From the IMG/VR virus record IMGVR_UViG_3300037041_001560, positions 1 to 59,352 of that record: DNA of 59,352 nucleotides. The stretch is one strand, 5' to 3'. Origin of the DNA: a virus. Position numbers and translations under genes: made by a program. The notes beneath the pieces were generated by a model, which searched no databases, was not told the DNA's origin, and saw only the letters and a list, made by a program, of their open reading frames with translations. Positions 43,301 through 49,605 of this stretch are shown one piece after another; positions within the stretch are counted from its first letter, which is position 1, and the number at the start of each line of letters is the position of its first letter.

Positions 43301-43323
43301 ACAGAGGGGAAAAGAAGCCATAA
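34327..43323 (+). CDS. Giant 2,998-residue presumed DNA-ejection protein
   Basis: The N-terminus has two related 30-residue units (YRKKVYDILSSNFEDFKLSE; YKVLKDNFADFEKPEKDFMS). Then come helical and disordered Glu/Ala/Gln-rich parts. Three copies of a unit of about 65 residues centre on NIAGLPVALYN (about residue 1247), NIAGIPIALYN (about 1812) and LGVPVAFID (about 2196), each followed by a hydrophobic helix with (V/L)EAG and a KxxKLxKxKDFD end. Between the first two is a conserved block (WYDEKTQSALDVISAIHPEI, ILGPKIGNGFYMNLWGQFDQ, DRWFMRTWGRMTGTLI), which I recall in marine phage virion proteins (DUF7178-like). The C-terminal 500 residues resemble large polyvalent-protein-associated domains. 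It is probably carried in the head and pushed into the cell. No protease or lysozyme motif was found by eye. Confidence 0.7.
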   Translation: MAENIYTGQNEDPKYRKKVYDILSSNFEDFKLSESDFYKKLDSDTGYAPKVYKVLKDNFADFEKPEKDFMSLVGPSKKKDLFGKITTSVGQLQKEAGEALGGVKKGLETVASAAAQYETKVPRTSGPVEEKVKVEVEEKLDPNDLVGSFKKRLAPLAAPSIPGADATYVRPNMDAIFSEQERKRPEVAKKLEQEKNYKDLKNAFLTDENLSVTQLMKATGLSAEAIKGASREDIMKMARPGNETDKLAAESVAEAQDINAAFSQSRNLEEAAIRLAASKDPQIARQLEITSRKAPAKNLQEIVSGTKDIMADPKTMFGEVTIGRFIYQLATNPIAVQQIEKNPNLKKQFKETLPLLINKYPDFGKSYLGNVISQKMEDMGMNNALLNIVTKEETDKVVEQLSNEGKMSPAEVQFYKDNMREGGIRNFAKTIVGEQLYKTPGLLERTAESAVAGVKALGSGAGELTGIRQGLVGERDMVATDIAVKDAAVNIRPSTTINEMTAYGGDFLGHMLSPGLLGKGLTAAKVFRNPDNAIKALFGLQAFGNYMPQARAMFPGENLKQRAYAGILSGFEIATENIFRDRKVIDGLVGKVKPQVAKVIRQFTDKEISGAAARETVEGAIRGAIKSIPQYTKYFAKGVGENTFEETVTQLGQQLTDGVFTGKKFSDWLNGEELFETARISALGSTFIAGLSARADMIASKGITAKMVYDMAEKPDYWIAKIKEGATLDPDLAADADDKIANLEYASKVRQDLESTNLSEKQKIKYLINALEANVKSKSSQGITDPVLKKKAEQQAKEVEKQQEAILNGDDQGEIEGDLSDEVVEPAGEVPQQTLFEQISKRIEEIDAEEKGAAGEVAPEVPQTVEQLRAAEQAEYAAMADPNDEVKRQEIYDRYDKLITPLLEKEKEVSEAAPVPSIIEVKSPKEVKQGDTIVWRGEDFIVEEVNPKGGFNLRNAADRTNTVKDARITDEEFQGKRGEVAAVPKVEKFGVGFAPFREKNVFTEEEDVDIRTSPDYQLHQENVQKVAQGLGIKINNKLDTWGGYVDSETGNPVQEVSNIMEIEATPEQARVMAAILGKAAPEMQDSVLLGNYNENGAGFEHIVKTGSFANAKEAIKLLKDNELQYFSVDKNSGDVIILDLEATDTPKIINLVKQLNENGIPAKHKYGKVNAEFIGSGDYDGIIEAERSRVGAETGFDIDAFVQEAAGKYDAIKAARTQPVVTEVQKSIADKIRGLKIDLSKLGDGGAQSNIAGLPVALYNTVVEAVALAVEAGVAVNKAINDAVKQYKLDKAKDFDKDVLAREILKGIEITEPQVNPVYFENLKKFASESSFDNKIQFKNSIQSLFAKYLPELKAKFGKDFDPSNYDERARKYLVDLVTRESLNAIKKHPEAIGWYDEKTQSALDVISAIHPEIAIDAEARGAFILPLAIMSNGNKVDFNFELAEKQYQFFKDNGRFNPDGEFGLQQSGIKKSLMLINSLLDNGLTMSGINKFLTSKYRAGDLKIKIDGKVKDLASGELADEQVYGAVILGPKIGNGFYMNLWGQFDQLTMDRWFMRTWGRMTGTLIEKDAAGIAEGKKRLSKALDEIKKDSEALAILKSLLPKISSLSIQDLAKSIEKVSMDKKKRAELSSNPKTDELRKAANSLSKNLSGEKEAPSTGKERRFIREVFTDVVNDLKNKYGIEISMADLQAALWYPEKILYESFKGGETFEAAAEGYTSDSAPDYLNAAKKLATKLGVNEEQINQTLSRGRERAERIAGEGYPEGGRAISESYQDILGRVKEAIGEKPATEKVRAAAKTVRSLKIKQEGLQANIAGIPIALYNAALETIATALEAGASLTDAIREAIRKHKLNKQKDFDSDTFVKQLESVTGQTVEKIGGKYAIQIEAAGEVPVQPKAGVSEEVEGGVPGAKPKAAPEEGKAEGEEEKVRVSGIKKGLVSQEILSRVNLNTVGDKELLESGRAIIESGEVKPKTVVNRVIDGGQGVLTPAEVVAMITYKADLDTKQEDLSKEIERRTKAGEDLGDLLVEYKDLQVEIDNYDIAAVITAQQQSLAFRLRRYLLDREYNITVQINRYKQTNGGTIPESVLAKFKKLNETIKDLREKIKDAEAVKYEEDSKAAMQNIIEDVERENKANGPKLYTEQELEDKIREGVQKEIDGIYSKMPAEKKSKAQRVVDALDNIQRKLRSKTYDASLGVPVAFIDAGITAIKNAIKLGIEVEKAIEIGIKTIKDKLNGAKWDKEADFRKDMMEGFKEEGVDVKKTKEVKARINDDGTITIPNKDIRDFVSQGIEDIDDLADAILNKYQAELPGVSSRQVRDAITKYGKEVSQTRDDISIKLGRAKRVGRLLSELEDLRTMDKGAFLLKYQRVKPAQDKISEREKNLKYLIRQLGREIMGDESLPDNYDEQKALDTAKNRISRRIEELRDKIKRGDFSKKQKRRVQADQELVDLQSQLEKTKSEFDLEHEKNEQKNKKWYQKAGDFVLELFSGIPRTLVTGFDFGIVFTQGIRKVFTNPVMSAKAFVEAGKQFFSESRQKKMENELKVSGAYALIKNSGLSITEGVEKASAQEQIFIVNYVNLIWDAFARVITLNYKPGTELVKAMNPFKASQRFFDGYLNYIRINSFLNLSNAIDKNGYTPETHPEIYKAAAEFVNTTTGKGAKNIPKSLGFLMFSASKVASELKLYTPYAFYYYAKMPKAVRNRAMLEFGTFALSFSTAMLLLRAALDQGQGDDEDDEFWDINSSNFLTFKFGNQRVSFAAGARPTLVFMGRLFSGVYVDQYGQESKLGERTGKQINTKFDLIVRFFTAKAAPVPAAAIQYLDKKAGVEVEDDVFKNLVLPMWLQDSQELYAQNPKEIGALYTLLSLIGANIRTVEGYTEREYKMPQKISYTDDYSRKREAVLTDEQKADFQKMFDEKFKKNIEDIKNSESYKNLTSENDKIFFDVTFGKKAKDDAESDAKKELIRKYRGPFSEFPIIRETPEEKEINRILNRGEKKP

Positions 43324-43372
43324 GGAAATGATTATAAAAAACCTTAATTTTGATACATAAAATACAGATAAA

Positions 43373-43900
43373 ATGCCATTAGTTCCCAATTTTTCAACTA
43401 GTCAATCAGCGGGGAGCCCTTCTGTTATAACTATAACTGATACGTCCACGGGAAGTGATGTTGCTGTTACCCAGCGCCGAGTCTATCTTTTGGACTGGCA
43501 GGGGAATTATGTCGTTCCTTCAGGTACTACTACTAACTATATCCAATGGCCTATCGCACAAGCGACAATTAATATTGATTGCTTGACTCAAGATATGGCT
43601 TTGGAGGTGACCGTTGAATGGTTGAACGTAAGCAATGTGGCTTTGTATGATAAGACTGAATTGGTAGGATTTACTCTTTACAATGAGACTTTCTACTATG
43701 CCCTGACGCAAGCACAAGCTGCTGCTTCAACTCCCACAACTATCCTACAAGATACGTCATTCCTGCAAAATAAGTCTAATCTTCGTTTGTTTATTGATAG
43801 CGGGAATCAAGCAGTCACGCTGGGATACGATATCGTATCTGCTCAGCAGTGCTATAACTTGGCTACCAACTTAAATACTAACCAAGACCTCTATTACTAA
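43373..43900 (+). CDS. Conserved virion protein
   Basis: A 175-residue beta-rich protein starting MPLVPNFSTSQSAGSPSVIT, with DTSTGSDVAVTQRRVYLLDW, TTNYIQWPIAQATINIDCLT and FTLYNETFYYALTQAQAAAS. I recognise this as a recurrent structural protein of Bacteroidota phages. TAATTTTG (43345-43352) fits a -7 box 20 bases before the ATG and restarts transcription after the giant gene, although -33 is poor. TAATG coupling to the next gene. Precise role unknown; a tail or adaptor component is likely. Confidence 0.65.
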   Translation: MPLVPNFSTSQSAGSPSVITITDTSTGSDVAVTQRRVYLLDWQGNYVVPSGTTTNYIQWPIAQATINIDCLTQDMALEVTVEWLNVSNVALYDKTELVGFTLYNETFYYALTQAQAAASTPTTILQDTSFLQNKSNLRLFIDSGNQAVTLGYDIVSAQQCYNLATNLNTNQDLYY

Positions 43901-44421
43901 TGCCACTAACAGTAGCCCAGATAATTGACATTGCCAAGATATCGCAGTATCTGGCGCAGAATGATGTTCTGAAGGGAAATCTTTTCTCTCCTCCTGTGGC
44001 TAGAACTACGCCGCAGATTCTTTATTTAGAGCGCAAGGCAGTAGAATGGATGTACAATATTGACCCAGCGAACACTTCCCTTGTACAAACCTCTCAATAT
44101 CTATACAGCCTTTGCAGAGGATATAATTTGCAAGCACAACAAATTTCGGGAACTGCTGGTGCAATATCTCCAGTCGTCCCTGCTCAGATTCCAAATCCAT
44201 ATGATTTTGAAGTAACAGCTAGTTCGTTGATTGCAGATGGTCAATCAACTGTTACGTTAAATGCATTTATAGGATTCAACGTATTATTTGTTCGCAACGG
44301 AATACCTCAATCTACTATCAATACTGGGGGAAGCTACTACTCTTGGGTAAAGGCTACTGGTGTATTTACCATTTCCCCGGCAGCGGTATTAGGAGAAAGT
44401 TTTGCCATATACCCAATTTAA
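43900..44421 (+). CDS. Conserved virion protein, partner of the preceding gene
   Basis: A 173-residue protein starting MPLTVAQIIDIAKISQYLAQ, with helical N-terminal half (YLERKAVEWMYNIDPAN; YLYSLCRGYNLQAQQIS) and C-terminal beta half (NPYDFEVTASSLIADGQSTV; FIGFNVLFVRNGIPQST; SYYSWVKATGVFTISPAAVL). The two halves joined by a Pro-rich link are similar to proteins that I remember paired with the preceding one in other phages, usually just before the tail-fibre gene. A homing endonuclease follows with TAATG. Confidence 0.62.
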   Translation: MPLTVAQIIDIAKISQYLAQNDVLKGNLFSPPVARTTPQILYLERKAVEWMYNIDPANTSLVQTSQYLYSLCRGYNLQAQQISGTAGAISPVVPAQIPNPYDFEVTASSLIADGQSTVTLNAFIGFNVLFVRNGIPQSTINTGGSYYSWVKATGVFTISPAAVLGESFAIYPI

Positions 44422-45176
44422 TGGATTCATTGTTAAATGATATAAAACATTGGGTTATCTACAAAATAACCAGTCCAACCGAAAGAGTTTATATAGGCAA
44501 AACGTCTAATTGGAATAATAGATATTCTAATTATAAGCACTTTACGGTAGCAAAACAAGTTCATAAACAAAGAATGTTGTATGCATCTTTGCTAAAATAC
44601 GGGTTCGAATCTCATAAATTAGAAAAAATAGATGAATTTGATTCTGATGCAAATTATTGTTCAGGGAAGGAGATGTTTTGGATAAGGTCTTATATGTCAA
44701 ATAACTGTAAATATCCAGAAATTGGTGGGATGAATTTGACTGATGGTGGTGATGGTAATCTTGGATGGAAAAGACCCAAAGAGAGTATTGAAGAAATAAG
44801 AAAAAAAAATACAGGTAAGGTTAGGTCAAAAGAAATTAGAGAAAAAATGTCTAAAAGTAAAATAGGCAATAAAAATGGTTGTGGTAAAAAATTAACAGAA
44901 GAGCATAAAAGAATTTTATCAGAATGTAATAAAAATAAAAAAGGAGATATTAAGTTTAAAAAAACGTGTAAAGATAGGGCTGCAAGAATAAACAATCAAA
45001 ATGGAAAGATAATAATACATTTAGACGAACATAATAATATAATTAATACATTTGATTTTTTATATGAAGCAGCATATTTTTTTGAAGTATCTGAAAGTGC
45101 AATGAGAGATTATATCAATAAAAAAAGAGTGTCTAAAAAAATAAGTGCCATTTTGAAATATAAAAAAGATTTGTGA
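44421..45176 (+). CDS. GIY-YIG homing endonuclease 3 with NUMOD3 repeats
   Basis: A 251-residue, Lys/Asn-rich protein; ATG 44421 shares a base with the preceding stop (TAATG). An earlier in-frame start at 44343 would lie inside the virion gene. WVIYKITSPTERVYIGKTSN is the GIY-YIG core, with LYASLLKYGFESHKLEKIDE following. NUMOD3-type repeats are SIEEIRKKNTGKVRSKEIRE and KMSKSKIGNKNGCGKKLTEE. The C-terminus has a NUMOD1-like unit with HLDEHNNIINTFDFLYEAAY. AT content is visibly higher than the flanks and GGGAA is rare here (about one in 756 bases), so it may be a recent arrival. Confidence 0.88.
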   Translation: MDSLLNDIKHWVIYKITSPTERVYIGKTSNWNNRYSNYKHFTVAKQVHKQRMLYASLLKYGFESHKLEKIDEFDSDANYCSGKEMFWIRSYMSNNCKYPEIGGMNLTDGGDGNLGWKRPKESIEEIRKKNTGKVRSKEIREKMSKSKIGNKNGCGKKLTEEHKRILSECNKNKKGDIKFKKTCKDRAARINNQNGKIIIHLDEHNNIINTFDFLYEAAYFFEVSESAMRDYINKKRVSKKISAILKYKKDL

Positions 45177-47854
45177 TGAAGAAAATATTCTTACTTATTC
45201 TTGGGTTCGTAATGTTTAAGGTGGGGTATTCGCAATACCCCATTCAACAATTTATTGGGGCCGACAGCGCTGTTGTCACCTCTAAGGGTGGTATGCAGGG
45301 TCGTTTTATAAACGTAGTTTTCCCAGATACTACTACTGCCAATTCCCAACGGATACGTCAATATGCCGGGGCTATGATTTATGCCGCAGGGAAGTTGTGG
45401 GTCAGAAACACCACAGCTACTGGATGGAATGAATTGGCTTACAACATTACACCTGTAAATATTTACAATTCAAACGGTTCCCTAACATCAAACAGAACAC
45501 TTGATGGAAATGGATATAGCCTGACATTTGACCAAATTGGCGGGGAATTCGGGGTGGGAGCTGATAGTATTAATTTTGCTCCTGCTTCAGGTAAATTTAG
45601 AATAAGTACCTTAAATCAGGGAATAGGTACTAAAGCTTTACGATATAACCCAGTAACAAAACTTATTACATATTCTGATACAACAAGTTCTGTAAATATT
45701 TATAATTCAGATGGTACTCTTACGGGAAATCGTGAACTTGATGGGGATGGCAATAATCTTACTTTTACAGCAGTAAATAAATTTGAGTTTTCGGGTGATA
45801 GCCTTTATTATTTTCTTGACCCAGCGGGGAACTTAAGGATAAAGCTCGGTAATCAGCAGCTTACTATGCAGGGTGACACGGCTTCCCTTTCTAGAAGAAT
45901 ATCTTACACAGGAAATCTTGGTTCTTCATTTACTAAACATAGCATTGTAGATAAAAATTATGTGGATAGTGTAGCTTCCGTGGCTTCTGGAACTGTTACC
46001 TCTGTGGCTACCAACAACGGAACAGGAATAACAGGAGGGACCATTACAACTACGGGTACTCTTGCCATTGATACTGCCCTTATTTCAACCCGTGCTTGGC
46101 GACAAAAAGGAATTGATAGTGTCACTTCCCTCATCAATGCAAGACCATCAGGCTCAGGAACTACCAACTATATTCCTAAGTGGACAAGTTCAACTGCATT
46201 GGGGAATTCACAGATATTTGATAATGGAACTAACGTAGGAATAGGTATTACTTCGCCAAGTGCAAGACTTCACGTTCAAAATGGTGCATTGACATCTACT
46301 GTTACTTGGAATGCAGCAGATGGTGTAATAATATCAGGAACAAATTTTGGTGGTTTGCAGCTTCAGTCACCAAGTGGAAGTGGCGAAGGTTTTATAGGAT
46401 TTTCAAGTGCATCTGTTAGAAATTTCGGCTTTATACAATATAGCAATTCTACACATAGGATGTCATTTGCGACATCAACAGACGGCTCCTCGTCAGGTAC
46501 TACCAAAATGCAAATAACGCAATCTGGGCGATTACTTTTGGGAACTACGACCGAATCGACTTATTTGCTCGATGTCAACGGAACTGCAAGAGTTCGTGAA
46601 TATCTCTATATGGTGCGTCAAGATGGTGCTGCAACTATTGATGCTTTGAGATATGTAACAGGGGGAACTATTGACATAGGAACTACATTTAGGGTACTCG
46701 GAACAAATTCATGGAACAACACAACATCTTCAACATCATATATTCAAAACGGATATACTACTAAAAACTTTGTTTCAACACCAAGTCAAAACGGTTCCTT
46801 TTCTTCTTTTGATTTTTCAAATTCAGGTCCATTTTCTCCAACAATCCCTAACCCATACACGCAAAAGTTGATAAATGGTGCAATGACTATAAATAGCACT
46901 GCCGCAACAAATAGTTTTCACGGTATTTCTATATCTGCAACAGACAATTCATCATCAATTGCAAACAATGTTTTTGCAGTATATGCTGATGCCACACTTG
47001 GAACAAATACTTCTGCAACTCGTTGGGCAGGGTATTTTGTTGGGAATGGATATTTTAGCGGAAACGTAGGTATAGGTACTACTTCCCCATCTTACAAGTT
47101 AGATGTCAACGGAACTGCAAGATTCAGCGGAACAGAACTGCGTTTGGATAACGGAACAACAGGAACACTTAACATCTATTCAAATACTCCATCGATTCAG
47201 TTTTTTAGTGCAGACCCAACTGGTTATCGGTTTTACAGGTCAGGAACTGGAATGTTTTGGAATTCAGCTGGAAGTATAGCTACACAAATATCAGGCAATG
47301 ATGCATATACTTTGGATGCATCAGTTGGACATATTTGGAGAACTGCTTTAAGTGGTGGTGCTGCAACTGCAAGATTGACAACTGGCGGAAATTTAATCGT
47401 CGGCGGAACAACAGATGCGGGATATCGTGCCGATATTCAGGGAACTTTTAGAAGCAACCACAATGGATACGGTATTGTATTAACAAGCACAACGGGTAAC
47501 AGATTGCGATGGATTGACAATGGCACATTTCGTTGGGCAATAGGTAGCCAAACTATACAAGGAGGAGAACTTGCAAATAGTTTTAATTTTTATAGTGGAA
47601 CAAATAGTGCGACACAAGTTTCAATTGCAGCAGATGGGGCAGTTATGATAGGAGTACCTTTCCCAATTTCATCAAACTATGCACCATCAGCAATTTTACA
47701 AGCAGCAAGCACAACAAGAGGTTTCTTACCTCCTAGAATGACCAATGCACAAATGGTGGCAATCGCATCCCCAGCCGCTGGGTTGGTTGTTTACGATACC
47801 ACAAACAATAAGTTGAATGTTTACGATGGAACGAATTGGGTAACACTTCACTAA
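45176..47854 (+). CDS. Tail-fibre-like protein with N-terminal signal peptide
   Basis: An 892-residue protein from ATG 45176 (TGATG overlap with the endonuclease). It starts MKKIFLLILGFVMFKVGYSQ, a standard Bacteroidota signal peptide with cleavage after SQ. The body has repeated fibre units: NVGIGITSPSARLHVQNG, LDVNGTARVREY, NVGIGTTSPSYKLDVNGTAR and a later DAGYRADIQGTFRS. The 21-base DNA GATGTCAACGGAACTGCAAG plus A occurs twice. The end GFLPPRMTNAQMVAIASPAA and GLVVYDTTNNKLNVYDGTNW is the common C-terminus of Bacteroidota phage fibres. It should bind the host surface. A signal peptide on a cytoplasmically assembled fibre is odd. Confidence 0.78.
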   Translation: MKKIFLLILGFVMFKVGYSQYPIQQFIGADSAVVTSKGGMQGRFINVVFPDTTTANSQRIRQYAGAMIYAAGKLWVRNTTATGWNELAYNITPVNIYNSNGSLTSNRTLDGNGYSLTFDQIGGEFGVGADSINFAPASGKFRISTLNQGIGTKALRYNPVTKLITYSDTTSSVNIYNSDGTLTGNRELDGDGNNLTFTAVNKFEFSGDSLYYFLDPAGNLRIKLGNQQLTMQGDTASLSRRISYTGNLGSSFTKHSIVDKNYVDSVASVASGTVTSVATNNGTGITGGTITTTGTLAIDTALISTRAWRQKGIDSVTSLINARPSGSGTTNYIPKWTSSTALGNSQIFDNGTNVGIGITSPSARLHVQNGALTSTVTWNAADGVIISGTNFGGLQLQSPSGSGEGFIGFSSASVRNFGFIQYSNSTHRMSFATSTDGSSSGTTKMQITQSGRLLLGTTTESTYLLDVNGTARVREYLYMVRQDGAATIDALRYVTGGTIDIGTTFRVLGTNSWNNTTSSTSYIQNGYTTKNFVSTPSQNGSFSSFDFSNSGPFSPTIPNPYTQKLINGAMTINSTAATNSFHGISISATDNSSSIANNVFAVYADATLGTNTSATRWAGYFVGNGYFSGNVGIGTTSPSYKLDVNGTARFSGTELRLDNGTTGTLNIYSNTPSIQFFSADPTGYRFYRSGTGMFWNSAGSIATQISGNDAYTLDASVGHIWRTALSGGAATARLTTGGNLIVGGTTDAGYRADIQGTFRSNHNGYGIVLTSTTGNRLRWIDNGTFRWAIGSQTIQGGELANSFNFYSGTNSATQVSIAADGAVMIGVPFPISSNYAPSAILQAASTTRGFLPPRMTNAQMVAIASPAAGLVVYDTTNNKLNVYDGTNWVTLH

Positions 47855-47903
47855 TTAAAATAAAATCCTTAATTTTACACCATAAAACCCTTAATTTAGA
47901 ACC

Positions 47904-48281
47904 ATGAAAAAGTTAATGTTAGTATTGGGAATTGTTTGTTTTGGACTGGTAGGGAAGTCGCAAACCATTGACTCAACTGTAACCAGCATTACGGCTGTAT
48001 ACATTCAGCCTATCAAAGCTCAGTTCACCGATTCCCTTCTTTCAACAAATCTTGGAGTACGGGTTATTTCCGATGACCTCAAGACTACCGCTATTTTGTA
48101 TTGGGAATTGCTTATGTCCAATGGAGCCGTATCCGTAAACGGAAACTATACCATGACTGGAGCGGACTATACTGCTTGGTGCAACGCATCAAACCCAGTT
48201 CCCTGCAACATTTGGCCTTTCACCGTAGTTGGGAAAGCATACAATCTCACCTTTACCTCTGGCCCTGCATCCAAGAAATAA
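47904..48281 (+). CDS. Exported protein of unknown function
   Basis: A 125-residue protein with a signal peptide MKKLMLVLGIVCFGLVGKSQ and a mature beta-rich part (IDSTVTSITAVYIQPIKAQF; TTAILYWELLMSNGAVSVN; PVPCNIWPFTVVGKAYNLTF). Two cysteines are in the mature part. It follows the fibre gene, and the upstream 50 bases carry two copies of a CCTTAATTT box that looks like a degenerate -7. It might be an exported fibre accessory or a surface protein. Family unknown. Confidence 0.6.
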   Translation: MKKLMLVLGIVCFGLVGKSQTIDSTVTSITAVYIQPIKAQFTDSLLSTNLGVRVISDDLKTTAILYWELLMSNGAVSVNGNYTMTGADYTAWCNASNPVPCNIWPFTVVGKAYNLTFTSGPASKK

Positions 48282-48306
48282 AAATTAAAAACTAAACAAT
48301 AAACAA

Positions 48307-48561
48307 ATGAAAATCACAACAAAAATTGGTCTTTTAGTTTGCCTTTTGGCTTTTGTACTAAGTTCTTTTGCCTTCAAAGGGCAAGAAGAACCCAAGACTC
48401 TGAAATTTGAATTTACTTTGGAAGAGGTGAATGTTATTTTCGAAGGACTTGGGGAATTGCCTGCAAAAAAATCAGAAGCTCTTCGCGGTAAGATTTATCA
48501 AACTGCACAAGAACAATTAAAAGCTCAAGAACAACCTCAATCACTTCCCAAGAAAAACTAA
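48307..48561 (+). CDS. Small exported helical protein
   Basis: Eighty-four residues. Signal peptide MKITTKIGLLVCLLAFVLSS, cleavage near FAFKG. The mature part, TLKFEFTLEEVNVIFEGLGE then ALRGKIYQTAQEQLKAQEQP, is a pair of amphipathic helices. The pattern LxxEEVNxIxxxLxELPAKxSxxLxxKI is one I have met in Bacteroidota phages and their hosts, without known role. Third signal-peptide-bearing protein in a row after the fibre gene, upstream of the lysis genes. Confidence 0.6.
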   Translation: MKITTKIGLLVCLLAFVLSSFAFKGQEEPKTLKFEFTLEEVNVIFEGLGELPAKKSEALRGKIYQTAQEQLKAQEQPQSLPKKN

Positions 48562-48570
48562 TAAATAAAA

Positions 48571-48753
48571 ATGGAAACCCCGGTATCAGTAGGTAACGCA
48601 CACGCAAGTTTATTTGTATCAATTTTTACCGCTGCGGTATCTTTTGCTGATGCCGGGGAAGCCATGAAAAGTTTGGCTGGGCTTATTTCAATTGTGGCTG
48701 GGGTAATGGCAATTCGTTATTATTATCACGCAACTAAAAATGTAAAAAAATGA
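48571..48753 (+). CDS. Holin-like small membrane protein
   Basis: Sixty residues with two hydrophobic segments (SLFVSIFTAAVSFAD, residues 13-27; SLAGLISIVAGVMAIRYYYH, 34-53) and a basic tail (ATKNVKK). Size, two short helices and position just before the spanin and endolysin genes agree with a class II-type holin, but membrane proteins of this size are not specific. ATGA overlap with the next gene. Confidence 0.55.
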   Translation: METPVSVGNAHASLFVSIFTAAVSFADAGEAMKSLAGLISIVAGVMAIRYYYHATKNVKK

Positions 48754-49067
48754 ATTACACTAATTTAGTATTGTTTGCCCTCGGATTGTTCGGAATCTTA
48801 ATCCATAACCTGATTAAGGTTGATACAATCAATCGCCAATCTGAAGGTCACTTTAACTTTAAGAAGTTTATTTCTTTGGAGTGGCCATCAATTGCCATCA
48901 GTTTTTCAGTTGTTGGTGTATGCTTGATTGCCAAACACGAAGTGAAGCAACTTGAAGAAGTAGGGAACTGGCTGGGCTTGGCCTTCGTTACAATCGGGTA
49001 CACAGCTCAATCAATTGTATATAAATACTTGGGAAATGCTGAAAAGAAAATAAAAGGAGATGCATAA
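48750..49067 (+). CDS. Three-helix membrane protein in the lysis cluster
   Basis: A 105-residue protein with three hydrophobic segments: LVLFALGLFGILIHNLI (6-22), WPSIAISFSVVGVCLIA (45-61) and WLGLAFVTIGYTAQSIVY (74-91). Charged loops between them. Three helices and C-terminal charge (NAEKKIKGDA) are like a class I holin. With the preceding and following proteins there are several candidates for the pore-former; which one is the true holin cannot be told from sequence. Confidence 0.6.
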   Translation: MNYTNLVLFALGLFGILIHNLIKVDTINRQSEGHFNFKKFISLEWPSIAISFSVVGVCLIAKHEVKQLEEVGNWLGLAFVTIGYTAQSIVYKYLGNAEKKIKGDA

Positions 49068-49605
49068 TCGTGGGCTGATATACCTCATCATTTCAATAGT
49101 ATGTTTTTTTATTGCAACCAGTTGTAATACAGAAAAACGTCTTCAAAAGGCAGAGGTATTATTAGCTTCAAAGGGCCGTTTACCAGAAGTTTGTGCGGCT
49201 CGATTTCCCCCTAAAGATTCAATTGTATACCGAGATAGCATAAAGTATGATACCCTATATGAGGGTATTTATAGTATTGATACTATCTACGACAAGGATA
49301 CTGTAAAAGTTTACTTGACACTTCCAGCTAAAGTCGTAACAAAAGAAGTCATAAAATATCGAGATATATATCGGGAAAACACGGCTAAAGTAAATGAGTT
49401 AGAAAATAAATTGTCTGCGTGCAATTCCCAATCTGCAAATTACTCAATAGAAATAGTAAAATTACGCGCTGAATCTAGTAAATGGGAGAAGCTAGCTAAA
49501 CAAAGATGGTGGTTCCTTTGGATTTTATTAGTCGTTGCTGGATTAATTACTTTTCGCAAGAGCATAATGAAATTAATTAGCAGATTTATATTGCCTTGGA
49601 CATGA
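49060..49605 (+). CDS. Possible single-molecule spanin (lipoprotein with C-terminal membrane helix)
   Basis: A 181-residue protein. The N-terminus MHNRGLIYLIISIVCFFIAT then SC (Cys22) looks like a lipoprotein signal. A long periplasmic part has strands (VYRDSIKYDTLYEGIYSIDT) and a coiled coil (RENTAKVNELENKLSACNSQ). A C-terminal membrane helix WWFLWILLVVAGLITF (150-165) ends with a basic tail. A protein anchored in the outer membrane by lipid and in the inner membrane by a C-terminal helix is the layout of u-spanins such as T1 gp11, which fuse the two membranes in the final lysis step. It lies between the holin candidates and the endolysin. Confidence 0.68.
   Translation: MHNRGLIYLIISIVCFFIATSCNTEKRLQKAEVLLASKGRLPEVCAARFPPKDSIVYRDSIKYDTLYEGIYSIDTIYDKDTVKVYLTLPAKVVTKEVIKYRDIYRENTAKVNELENKLSACNSQSANYSIEIVKLRAESSKWEKLAKQRWWFLWILLVVAGLITFRKSIMKLISRFILPWT

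Noticed and set aside
44343-44420. A longer start for the third GIY-YIG endonuclease
   Set aside because: The extension overlaps the conserved end of the preceding virion gene; ATG 44421 with TAATG coupling is the better start.
46569-47122. The repeated 21-base sequence in the tail-fibre gene as a mobile or recombination element
   Set aside because: It encodes the repeated fibre unit LDVNGTAR and is explained by protein-level repeats.
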